A stretch of 11,181 nucleotides of DNA from JBJSXF01 sp046086225 (GTDB taxonomy: Bacteria > Actinomycetota > Acidimicrobiia > IMCC26256 > PALSA-610). The DNA is taken from positions 1 through 11,181 of the forward strand of contig JBJSXF010000163.1 in NCBI GenBank assembly GCA_046086225.1. Direction: 5' to 3'. Made by a program: the position numbers and the translations under genes. Shown piece by piece: positions 1 through 5,280 of this stretch. Position 1 is the first letter of the stretch. Every line of letters begins with the position of its first letter. The notes under the pieces were generated by a model that did not search any database, was not told where the DNA came from, and saw nothing but the letters and a program-made list of their open reading frames with translations.

Positions 1-95
1 ACGTGATTGACTTCCGGGGCCTGCCCCTCGCCCGCTTCGAGGTTGCGGTCGAAGCCCGGCCGTGGGAGATCGTCACCGTGCAGCTCGCCACCTGA
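1..95 (+). CDS. C-terminal end of a gene truncated by the window; possibly a GH38-like alpha-mannosidase
   Basis: The third forward frame is open from the window edge to a TGA at 93-95 and gives about 30 residues ending in RPWEIVTVQLAT. The other two forward frames stop within the first 10 bases. A short hydrophobic end of the form 'RP(W/F)EI.T..L' is, from memory, common at the C-terminus of family 38 glycosyl hydrolases, where it forms the last beta strand. That is the only basis for the suggested identity and it is weak. The gene converges on the minus-strand gene at 142-1170, with 46 bp between them and no convincing terminator hairpin. Confidence 0.5.
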   Translation, partial: VIDFRGLPLARFEVAVEARPWEIVTVQLAT

Positions 96-141
96 CCGAG
101 GGCGCCGCACCGTCGCGCCGGGGCCGCCCGGGCTCGCCGAC

Positions 142-1170
142 TCAGGTCGGGGGTGCGGCGAGCAGCGGCTCGCCCCGGGCCTCCGACGCCGACCAGGCGG
201 GATCGATCGCCGACGCCCGGATCGTGCGCCCCTCGGGCACGTCCCAGAGCAGCGCGGGCCGGGCGTCGTGCCACCGGAGCGCGAACGACACGCGGCCGTC
301 GCGGGTCGGGGCATCGTGCACGGCGAGCGATGCGCCGAGCCACTCGCGGTCGAAGCCGGGGAGCACATCGACCACCTTGCCGTCGTCGGCGAGGAGCCGG
401 GCCCGCACCGCGCCGAGCACCCCGGTCTCGGCCCGACGGCGCCGCACCGTGCGCCGGGCCCGGCCGTCGAGCCGCTCCCACATGGCCGCGGCCTCGTCGT
501 CGAAACCCCAGTCCTCGAGCGCGGCGAACGCCGCCGCCGACGGGGCTGCGAGCAACGCATCGGCCCGGGCGGCGTCGACCTCGCGTTGGAGCGCTTCGGG
601 CAGCTCGACCCGCATCCCCCGCTCGAGGATCCGACCCCACGCCCGGGTCACGGTGTCGGCGTCGTCGAGCTCGCGCACCGCAACCGGTTGGGTCGAGATC
701 GCGATCCGCAGCGAGGTGCGGTGCGGCACCGGGAACGACCACGCCCCGTCGGGCTCGGTCGCCCCGACCGGACGCGACGGGTGCAGTACGTCGGCCGGGT
801 CGGCCCCACCGAGGCGCACCGCCACGGCGATCGCCTCCGGCGACGCGTTCTCGACCTCCACGACGACCACCCCGCTCGCCGCCGCGACCGCGTAGACCCG
901 CTGCACCGCGTCACCGCCCGGGACGCGCACCGCCGTGCGGGGCACGGGCGCAGCCCGGGGCCGGGTGTGGCGAACCGTGGCATCGCCGACCGGATCGATC
1001 CAGCGCCCCTCGGTGAAGATCCGCCAGTCGAGCGTGAGGTCACCGAGCGGGCCCGTGGTGCGAATGCCCCCGCTGGCATCGACGGTCGCCAGGAGCCCGG
1101 TGACGAGCGTGCCCACCGGAGTGCCGGCGGCCGCAACGCCGGGACCCCGGCCGCGGCGGCCGGGCTGCAT
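142..1170 (-). CDS. Conserved-looking hypothetical protein, 342 aa, possibly beta-sandwich/glycosidase-associated
   Basis: I do not recognise a named family. The ATG at 1170 is the most reasonable start, because the frame runs further upstream only by crossing the start of the divergent cofC gene. A GTG one codon earlier is an alternative, and no Shine-Dalgarno sequence is visible. The first 120 residues are strand-rich, with a GD-LTLDWRIF segment and a VVVVEVENASPEAIAVAV segment resembling N-terminal beta-sandwich domains of glycosidases. The middle (about 170-270) is helical, alanine-rich and charged. The last 70 residues contain SFALRWHDARPALLWDV and a DPAWS segment near the end. There is no signal peptide, membrane segment or recognisable catalytic motif. 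The neighbouring gene tail may be a mannosidase, which makes a carbohydrate link possible but unproven. It is transcribed divergently from cofC, with 66 bp between the starts. Confidence 0.7.
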   Translation of the reverse strand: MQPGRRGRGPGVAAAGTPVGTLVTGLLATVDASGGIRTTGPLGDLTLDWRIFTEGRWIDPVGDATVRHTRPRAAPVPRTAVRVPGGDAVQRVYAVAAASGVVVVEVENASPEAIAVAVRLGGADPADVLHPSRPVGATEPDGAWSFPVPHRTSLRIAISTQPVAVRELDDADTVTRAWGRILERGMRVELPEALQREVDAARADALLAAPSAAAFAALEDWGFDDEAAAMWERLDGRARRTVRRRRAETGVLGAVRARLLADDGKVVDVLPGFDREWLGASLAVHDAPTRDGRVSFALRWHDARPALLWDVPEGRTIRASAIDPAWSASEARGEPLLAAPPT

Positions 1171-1221
1171 CACCGTGTCGTGCACCGTCGTGCGCCTCCG
1201 ATCCGCCCCGCGGGGCGTCGG

Positions 1222-1228
1222 TAGCCTA
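1222..1228. promoter_or_regulatory. Candidate -10 element for leaderless cofC; near-symmetric and possibly divergent
   Basis: TAGCCT at 1222-1227 fits the TANNNT form of an actinobacterial -10 element and ends 9 bases before the cofC ATG. Transcription would therefore start within a few bases of the ATG, and no Shine-Dalgarno sequence lies between. The heptamer TAGCCTA (1222-1228) reads TAGGCTA on the other strand, so it also offers a TANNNT element toward the divergent 342-aa gene, with a leader of about 45 nt. No -35 element is recognisable in either direction. Confidence 0.4.
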
Positions 1229-1236
1229 CGCAGCGC

Positions 1237-1842
1237 ATGACACCGGCAGCCGCAGCGGGATCGGGCGGCGCCGGAGTCGTCATTCCCCTGCGTTCGTTCC
1301 GCAATGCCATGCGCCGCCTCGCCGGAGTTCTCGATCCCGACGAACGCGAGTCGCTCGCCCGCGACCTCGCGAGCCGGGTCCGGGCCGCGGCCGGTGAGCT
1401 GCCCGTCGCGGTCATCACCGACGATCCCGCCGTCATCGACTGGGCCACGGCAAACGGCTGCGCCGTCCGGTCCGATCCGGGTTCGCTCGATGCCGCCGCG
1501 GCGGCCGGGCAGGCCTGGGCGGCCGAACGGGGACTCGCCCGGGTCGTCATCGCCCACGCCGACCTGCCTCGGGCGACCTCGTTCGCGGCGGCTACCGCCG
1601 ATGGCGCAGCCCCCGTCGCCGTTGTCGTCCCCGACCACCGGGACGACGGCACCCCCGTGCTCTCGATCCCGACCGCAGTCCGCTTCCCGTTCGCGTACGG
1701 GCCGGGTTCCGCCGCCCGCCACATCGCTGCAGCCGAGGCACTCGGCCTCGCCGTGCGGGTGCTGCACGATCCCGATCTCGCATTCGACATCGATCTGGAA
1801 ACCGATCTGGCCGCCCTCACCCGTGCGCCGGGCGAGCCGTGA
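1237..1842 (+). CDS. cofC: CofC/FbiD-type guanylyltransferase of coenzyme F420 biosynthesis
   Basis: This 201-residue protein matches the family of cytosolic nucleotidyltransferases that use GTP to activate 2-phospholactate, or phosphoenolpyruvate in mycobacteria (FbiD), before transfer to the deazaflavin Fo by CofD/FbiA. The N-terminal nucleotide-binding strand and loop VVIPLRSFRNAMRRL (residues 14-28) corresponds to the family's 'VPVK....AK.RL' motif. VIAHADLP (104-111) is the central substrate/metal loop. DHRDDGTPVLSIP, FAYGPGSAARHIAAAEALG and DLAFDIDLETDL are the later family blocks in the expected order. Length is normal. The usual lysine in the first motif is arginine here. The ATG is preceded by a probable -10 element and no ribosome site, so translation is probably leaderless. 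It overlaps the next gene by 4 bp. Whether the substrate is phospholactate or PEP cannot be told from sequence. F420 dependence suggests F420-using oxidoreductases elsewhere in the genome. Confidence 0.9.
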   Translation: MTPAAAAGSGGAGVVIPLRSFRNAMRRLAGVLDPDERESLARDLASRVRAAAGELPVAVITDDPAVIDWATANGCAVRSDPGSLDAAAAAGQAWAAERGLARVVIAHADLPRATSFAAATADGAAPVAVVVPDHRDDGTPVLSIPTAVRFPFAYGPGSAARHIAAAEALGLAVRVLHDPDLAFDIDLETDLAALTRAPGEP

Positions 1843-2555
1843 TCACCGTCGATCTGCCGGTGCCGACCCGGGTGCTCGCCATCGGCGCCCACCCCGACGA
1901 CATCGAGTTCGGGGCCGGGGCCACGCTCGCCAAGTGGGCGGCCGCCGGCGCAGTGGTGACGATGTGCGTGTGCACCGACGGCTCGAAGGGCACGTGGGAC
2001 GCCGCCGCAGACCTCGCTGGGCTCGTCAGGACCCGGATCGCCGAGCAGCGAGCCGCCGCTGATGTCCTCGGGGTGGCGACGGTCGAGCACCTCGGCCATA
2101 CCGACGGCGAACTGCAGGTCGAGCCTGCCGTCGTCGCCGAGCTCTGCGGGGTGATCCGCCGGACGCGCCCCGACGTCATCGTGAGTCACGATCCCTGGCG
2201 CACCTACCGCCTCCACCCCGACCACGCTGCCGCGGGCCGCCTCACGATCGAAGCGCTCGTCGCGGCCCGGGATCACCACTTCTTCCCCGAGCAGGGCCTC
2301 GAGCCCCACCGACCGACCGCGCTGCTCCTGTTCGAGCCGGGCCGGGTCGATCACGTCGAGTCGGTCACCGACTCGGTCGACCGCAAGATCGCCGCACTGC
2401 TCGCCCATGCCAGCCAGTGGCGTTCGACGATGGGGATCGAGGATCCGACCGGCACCGACCGGTTCGCCGACGCCATCCGGGCCCGGGCCCGGGCCGCCGG
2501 GATCCGGGCCGGTCTCCGTGCGGCCGAGGCCTTCGCCCGCCTCGACGACCTCTAG
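1839..2555 (+). CDS. PIG-L/LmbE-family zinc deacetylase
   Basis: This 238-residue protein belongs to the GlcNAc-PI de-N-acetylase (PIG-L/LmbE) family, zinc amidases that remove acetyl groups from amino sugars. The group includes MshB (mycothiol) and BshB (bacillithiol). The first zinc motif, AHPDD (residues 17-21; His18 and Asp21 as ligands, Asp20 as general base), and the second, HPDH (126-129), are both present and intact. TDGSKG (46-51) is the typical loop after the second strand. The GTG start overlaps the cofC stop as GTGA, so translation is probably coupled. Length fits the short LmbE class and is below the roughly 300 residues of MshB, so I do not assign MshB. There is no signal peptide. 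Pairing with cofC suggests a shared transcript, not necessarily a shared pathway. The substrate is unknown. Confidence 0.88.
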   Translation: MITVDLPVPTRVLAIGAHPDDIEFGAGATLAKWAAAGAVVTMCVCTDGSKGTWDAAADLAGLVRTRIAEQRAAADVLGVATVEHLGHTDGELQVEPAVVAELCGVIRRTRPDVIVSHDPWRTYRLHPDHAAAGRLTIEALVAARDHHFFPEQGLEPHRPTALLLFEPGRVDHVESVTDSVDRKIAALLAHASQWRSTMGIEDPTGTDRFADAIRARARAAGIRAGLRAAEAFARLDDL

Positions 2556-2600
2556 GTCCGCCGCCCGGCGCGGCACCGTGGCTCCCGAATCCGGACGCGA

Positions 2601-2630
2601 CGAGGGCCCGGGGTCGCCCCCGGGCCCTCG
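2601..2630. terminator. Perfect 13-bp hairpin between convergent genes, probable bidirectional terminator
   Basis: CGAGGGCCCGGGG (2601-2613) and CCCCGGGCCCTCG (2618-2630) are perfect reverse complements around a 4-base loop. On the minus strand the loop reads GCGA, a GNRA tetraloop. It lies 45 bp after the deacetylase stop and 18 bp after the stop of the minus-strand basic protein, where both units should end. Neither side has a T-run, which is common for terminators in high-GC actinobacteria. Confidence 0.75.
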
Positions 2631-2648
2631 AGCAGCCGAAGGAATCGG

Positions 2649-2900
2649 CTAGCGGCGCTTGGTCGCCTTCTTGGCGGTCCGGCGCTTGGCCGGGGCCTTC
2701 TTCGCAGCCTTCTTGGCGGTCCGCTTCTTCGCGGGCGCCTTCTTGGCCGGGGCCTTCTTCGCAGCCTTCTTGGCAGTCCGCTTCTTCGCGGGCGCCTTCT
2801 TCGCTGCCTTACGGGCGGGGGCCTTCTTGGCTACCGCCTTCTTCTTGGCGGGGGCCTTCTTGGCTGCCCGCTTCTTCGTCGCCTTCTTTGCAGGAGGCAT
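2649..2900 (-). CDS. Lysine/alanine/proline-rich histone H1-like DNA-binding protein (PAKK repeats)
   Basis: This 83-residue protein is made almost entirely of Lys, Ala, Pro, Arg and Thr, in repeats such as KKAPAKK and RTAKKAAKK, with no acidic residues. Such sequences are intrinsically disordered and bind DNA or RNA by charge. They match the C-terminal tails of mycobacterial HupB and Streptomyces HupS and eukaryotic histone H1-like tails. The ATG at 2900 is chosen because AAAGGTGG lies 5 bases upstream; a GTG at 2909 is the alternative. It contains no globular domain. It lies 103 bp downstream of HU on the same strand, and the pair looks like HupB divided into two genes. The coding sequence holds a 57-bp tandem duplication. 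It is probably nucleoid-associated and modulates compaction with HU. Confidence 0.85.
   Translation of the reverse strand: MPPAKKATKKRAAKKAPAKKKAVAKKAPARKAAKKAPAKKRTAKKAAKKAPAKKAPAKKRTAKKAAKKAPAKRRTAKKATKRR
2685..2798. repeat. 57-bp tandem repeat (two copies) inside the PAKK gene
   Basis: Bases 2685-2741 and 2742-2798 are two adjacent 57-bp copies differing at one position (g/a). In protein the unit is 19 residues, essentially KAPAKKRTAKKAAKKAPAK. Repeat-number changes here would lengthen or shorten the basic tail in frame. Confidence 0.9.
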
Positions 2901-2945
2901 GGTCACCACCTTTCAGGGAAGAGCTCTCCCAAGCTGACTCTCTGT

Positions 2946-2959
2946 GAAGTTCGAACTTC
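2946..2959. repeat. 14-bp perfect palindrome between HU and the PAKK gene
   Basis: GAAGTTCGAACTTC is fully self-complementary. It lies in the 103-bp spacer downstream of HU and 46 bp upstream of the PAKK start. It could be an operator for a dimeric regulator, or a small RNA hairpin (5-bp stem, UCGA loop). A second inverted repeat, GCCGG-7-CCGGC, occupies 2974-2990 close to the HU stop. Neither has a T-run, and neither matches the mycobacterial SOS box. Confidence 0.5.
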
Positions 2960-3003
2960 TCATCACTCGATCAGCCGGGAGAGAACCGGCCGACCTACCC
3001 GGA

Positions 3004-3279
3004 TCAGGAATTGACGAGCCTCTTGAGCTCGGAACCCGCCGTGAACTTCACGCCCTTGGAAGCAGCGATCTGGATCGGCTCGCGGGTCTGGGGATTCATG
3101 CCGGTGCGGGCGCTGCGATGCGAGAGCGCAAACGTTCCGAACCGGGGAAGGGACACCTTGTCGCCGCCGGCGACTGCGCCGCCCACGGCGTCGATGAACG
3201 CGTTCAGTGCTGCCTCGGCATCGGACTTGCTGAGACCAGCCTTGGTCGCGATTGCGTCGACGAGTTCGCCTTTGTTCAC
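3004..3279 (-). CDS. hup: HU-family nucleoid DNA-binding protein
   Basis: This 91-residue protein starts VNKGELVDAIATKAGLSKSDAE, the usual N-terminal helices of HU. It contains the family signature FGTFALSHRSARTGMNPQT (50-68) with the beta-arm and NPQT turn that grips and bends DNA. It ends SKGVKFTAGSELKRLVN, the normal HU C-terminus. HU works as a homodimer in the nucleoid, bending and wrapping DNA. The GTG at 3279 is chosen because GGAGG lies 8 bases upstream and the protein then starts exactly where HU proteins do. Upstream in-frame codons run into noncoding DNA. A credible promoter sits at 3316-3344. Unlike mycobacterial HupB it has no basic tail. That element is encoded separately downstream at 2649-2900. 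Confidence 0.95.
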   Translation of the reverse strand: MNKGELVDAIATKAGLSKSDAEAALNAFIDAVGGAVAGGDKVSLPRFGTFALSHRSARTGMNPQTREPIQIAASKGVKFTAGSELKRLVNS

Positions 3280-3300
3280 TCCACCATCCTCCAACGAAGG

Positions 3301-3310
3301 GAATGCATTC
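3301..3310. promoter_or_regulatory. 10-bp palindrome at the predicted hup transcription start
   Basis: GAATGCATTC is a perfect palindrome lying where transcription from the 3316-3344 promoter should begin. A protein bound here would block the start, so it is a candidate operator. The same GAATGC hexamer occurs again next to the -35 element on the minus strand. Short palindromes arise by chance, so confidence is low. Confidence 0.3.
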
Positions 3311-3315
3311 GGAGC

Positions 3316-3344
3316 ATGAGAAACCATCTCGGGCGAAAGGTCAA
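3316..3344 (-). promoter_or_regulatory. Candidate sigma70-type promoter of hup
   Basis: Reading the minus strand, TTGACC (3344-3339) is a 5-of-6 match to the -35 consensus. It is followed after exactly 17 bases by TCTCAT (3321-3316), a 4-of-6 match to TATAAT. Transcription would start near 3309, giving a leader of about 30 nt that holds the GGAGG ribosome site. This is the only recognisable two-part promoter in the window. Confidence 0.55.
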
Positions 3345-3625
3345 GCATTCTCGGTGCCGCGGAACCGGAAATCCGCAGTTGCCGTGCCCGCGTGTGGCAC
3401 GCTGATTCGGTTGCAGCGGGTCTCGACGCGCTGTGAATGCGCTCGTGCGTCTCGCGCGAGCGCTTTGTGCGCGAGACGCGCGGACTCGACTCGTCATCCG
3501 ATCCCCACCCGCGCGTCATGCGCACGGAACCGTCGAGACGGGTCGCCTCCGGCCGAGAGTCCACTCGTCGCGTCGGACCGTCGTGCGCCGGAACCGGCGG
3601 CCCCGGCCGCACCCCGGACGCGAAG
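3345..3625. other. Gene-free 280-bp spacer with several inverted repeats
   Basis: No frame here has a credible start, ribosome site or recognisable protein. The stretch lies between the tRNA terminator and the hup promoter. It contains CGTGCC-7-GGCACG (3383-3401), a perfect 11-bp inverted repeat (3447-3479) and CGCCGG-AA-CCGGCG (3586-3599). It could hold hup regulatory sites or an unrecognised small RNA. I see nothing that decides between these. Confidence 0.5.
3447..3479. repeat. Perfect 11-bp inverted repeat with 11-base spacer upstream of hup
   Basis: GCGTCTCGCGC (3447-3457) and GCGCGAGACGC (3469-3479) are exact reverse complements separated by 11 bases. The position is about 100 bp upstream of the hup -35 element and about 150 bp beyond the tRNA terminator. 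It could be a second, backup terminator, an operator with half-sites about two helical turns apart (22 bp centre to centre), or part of a structured RNA. There is no T-run on either side. Confidence 0.6.
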
Positions 3626-3654
3626 ACGCCCCGGGTGCGAAGCACCCGGGGCGT
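3626..3654 (-). terminator. Terminator hairpin after the gltX-tRNA unit
   Basis: ACGCCCCGGGTGC (3626-3638) and GCACCCGGGGCGT (3642-3654) form a perfect 13-bp stem with a 3-base loop (UUC on the minus strand). It begins directly after the encoded CCA end of tRNA-Glu and so marks the end of the minus-strand unit. It is followed by CTTCGCG rather than a T-run. Confidence 0.85.
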
Positions 3655-3730
3655 TGGCACCCCGTACGGGATTCGAACCCGTGTTACCAGGATGAGAACC
3701 TGGCGTCCTGGGCCTCTAGACGAACGGGGC
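3655..3730 (-). tRNA. tRNA-Glu, anticodon CUC
   Basis: The minus strand folds as a normal cloverleaf. The acceptor GCCCCGT/ACGGGGT has a G1-U72 wobble. The D arm is GTCTAGAGGCCCAGGAC, the anticodon arm CCAGG-TTCTCAT-CCTGG has anticodon CTC, and the T arm is ACGGG-TTCGAAT-CCCGT. Then come G73 and an encoded CCA (3657-3655), giving 76 nt with CCA. It reads GAG, the dominant Glu codon of this GC-rich genome. It lies 15 bp after tRNA-Gln and directly before a terminator. Its own synthetase, gltX, is encoded just upstream in the same unit. Confidence 0.95.
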
Positions 3731-3745
3731 CTGATTTTCTCCGGG

Positions 3746-3817
3746 CTCGGGGGGGAGGACTCGAACCCCCAATAACAGGGCCAGAACCTGTTGTGTTGCC
3801 GATTACACCACCCCCGA
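3746..3817 (-). tRNA. tRNA-Gln, anticodon CUG
   Basis: The minus strand folds as acceptor TCGGGGG/CCCCCGA, D arm GTGTAATCGGCAACAC, anticodon arm ACAGG-TTCTGGC-CCTGT with anticodon CTG, T arm GGGGG-TTCGAGT-CCTCC, and discriminator G. The total is 72 nt. CCA is not encoded (CCC follows), unlike the neighbouring tRNA-Glu. The weak U1-A72 end pair is typical of tRNA-Gln. Only 9 bp separate it from the gltX stop. Most actinobacteria lack GlnRS, so this tRNA is probably first charged with Glu by the GluRS encoded upstream and then amidated by GatCAB. Confidence 0.95.
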
Positions 3818-3826
3818 ATGGGAGCG

Positions 3827-5275
3827 TCAGTGTAGCGAGCGCCGCGCCCGGGTGAGCCGATCGAGCACTGATGCCCGGCCGAGCAGCGCAATCGACGGGA
3901 ACAGCGGCAGGCCGGCACCCCGGCCCTCGATCGCCGTGTACGCGATGTGCATCACCTTGCCCGGCTTCAACCCGAGTGCCTCGATCGCCGGGCGGAGGTC
4001 GATCTCATCGGTCCACTCCACGCTGCCCACCGTGGCGATGACCGCGTCGAGCACCACCGCTGCGTGCTCCGAGCGCTCGACCTTGGCCCAGGATGCCGGA
4101 TCGATCTCCAACTCCTCATCGGCGCAGAAGAGGAACGCCATCTGCTCCGCGATCTGAACCAGGGTCGTCGCCCGCTCCTGGGCGAGGGCGACGGCCCGCT
4201 CGAACCGGGGAACGTCGAGCCGCGGCCCGTAGCGATCGACCGCGAACGGCAGCACGGCCGCGGCCAGTTCCGTGGTCGGCAGGGCCCGGATGTGCTCGCC
4301 GTTCATCCACTCGAGCTTCTTGGCGTCGAACGTGGCCGGCGAGGCGTTCACCCGGTCGACGCCGAACTCGGCGACGAGCTCGTCGAGGGTGAGGATCTCC
4401 CGGTCGTCCTCCGGTCCCCAGCCGAGGAGCGCGAGCGAGTTGAGCAGCGCGGCCGGCAGATATCCGGCGTCGCGGAACTCCTCGACCGAGACCGCCCCGT
4501 GCCGCTTGCTCAGCTTGGCTCCGCCCGGGCCGAGGATCAGGGGCAGGTGGGCGTACTGCGGCAGGTCGGTGTGACCCAGCGCCTCACGCAGGGCGAGCAC
4601 CCGGTGCGTGGAGTCGAGCAGGTCCTCACCGCGCAGCACGTGAGTGATGCGCATTTCGGCGTCGTCGAGGGCGTTGGCGAGGAAGAAGACCGGCGTGCCG
4701 TTCGAGCGCACGATGACGAAGTCGGGGATGGTCGCCCACTCGACGGCCACCTCGCCCCGCACGAGATCGGTGAAGACGCTGCGGCCGGTGTCGGGGGTCC
4801 GGAAGCGCACCGAACGCGGGCGCCCCTCGGCCCGGCGCTCGTCGCGCTCGGCCACCGTGAGGTCACGGCACCGCCCGTCGTACCCCGGGGTCCGTCCGGC
4901 GCGCAGAGCCTCGTCGTTGCGGGCCTTCACCTCCTCCTCGGTGCAGAAGCACTCGTAGGCGCGGCCGTCGGCGAGGAGGGCATCAGCCGCCTCGAGGTAG
5001 GCGCCGAACCGGTGACTCTGGAGGAACGGCCCCTCGTCCCAGGCGAGCCCGAGCCAGCGGAGCACCTCCTGGATCTGCTCCACCGACTCCTGGGTCGACC
5101 GGGTGACGTCGGTGTCCTCGATCCGCAGGATGAACGTGCCGCCGGTGCGGCGCGCGAAGAGGAAGTTGAAGAGCGCCGTGCGCACACCCCCGATGTGGAG
5201 CAGGCCCGTGGGCGCGGGCGAGAAGCGGACGCGCGGCGCGGTCGGAGCCGGGGCGACGGCCGAGGACCCGGACAC
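3827..5275 (-). CDS. gltX: Glutamyl-tRNA synthetase
   Basis: This cytosolic class I synthetase charges tRNA-Glu and, where GlnRS is missing, also mischarges tRNA-Gln for the transamidation pathway. The 482 residues are the usual length. VRFSPAPTGLLHIGG (16-30) is the ATP-binding HIGH region, a variant of the usual RFAPSPTG-HIG. KLSKR (254-258) is the KMSKS loop. A zinc-knuckle-like insert has C109, C111 and C136 in the context GYDGRCRD; the fourth ligand, a His in E. coli as I recall, is Asp here. The C-terminal helical region carries anticodon recognition. The GTG start lies 5 bp after the preceding stop, with no clear ribosome site, so translation is probably coupled. It sits in the unit leuB-ilvE-cimA-unknown-gltX-tRNA-Gln-tRNA-Glu. 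Co-location with both substrate tRNAs suggests coordinated supply. Confidence 0.97.
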   Translation of the reverse strand: MSGSSAVAPAPTAPRVRFSPAPTGLLHIGGVRTALFNFLFARRTGGTFILRIEDTDVTRSTQESVEQIQEVLRWLGLAWDEGPFLQSHRFGAYLEAADALLADGRAYECFCTEEEVKARNDEALRAGRTPGYDGRCRDLTVAERDERRAEGRPRSVRFRTPDTGRSVFTDLVRGEVAVEWATIPDFVIVRSNGTPVFFLANALDDAEMRITHVLRGEDLLDSTHRVLALREALGHTDLPQYAHLPLILGPGGAKLSKRHGAVSVEEFRDAGYLPAALLNSLALLGWGPEDDREILTLDELVAEFGVDRVNASPATFDAKKLEWMNGEHIRALPTTELAAAVLPFAVDRYGPRLDVPRFERAVALAQERATTLVQIAEQMAFLFCADEELEIDPASWAKVERSEHAAVVLDAVIATVGSVEWTDEIDLRPAIEALGLKPGKVMHIAYTAIEGRGAGLPLFPSIALLGRASVLDRLTRARRSLH

Positions 5276-5280
5276 CCGGG

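Noticed and set aside
96..141. Terminator between the first gene tail and the 342-aa gene
   Set aside because: Only a 5-bp GGCGC/GCGCC repeat (101-119) is visible, which is expected by chance at this GC content.
7..1224. A 405-codon + strand frame at the window start
   Set aside because: It is antisense to the 342-aa gene, rich in Arg/Pro/His/Gly with no domain, and conflicts with the divergent layout around cofC.
2946..2959. LexA/SOS box
   Set aside because: The actinobacterial box is TCGAAC-N4-GTTCGA. This palindrome has the halves merged with no spacer and different flanks.
3437..3855. Open + strand frames containing 'PYGIRTRVTRM' and 'GGEDSNPQ'
   Set aside because: These are antisense translations of tRNA-Glu and tRNA-Gln, a well-known source of false proteins.
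3280..3918. N-terminal extension of HU to 304 residues
   Set aside because: It would run through the hup promoter, the terminator and antisense through both tRNAs. The GTG at 3279 has a ribosome site and gives a normal HU length.
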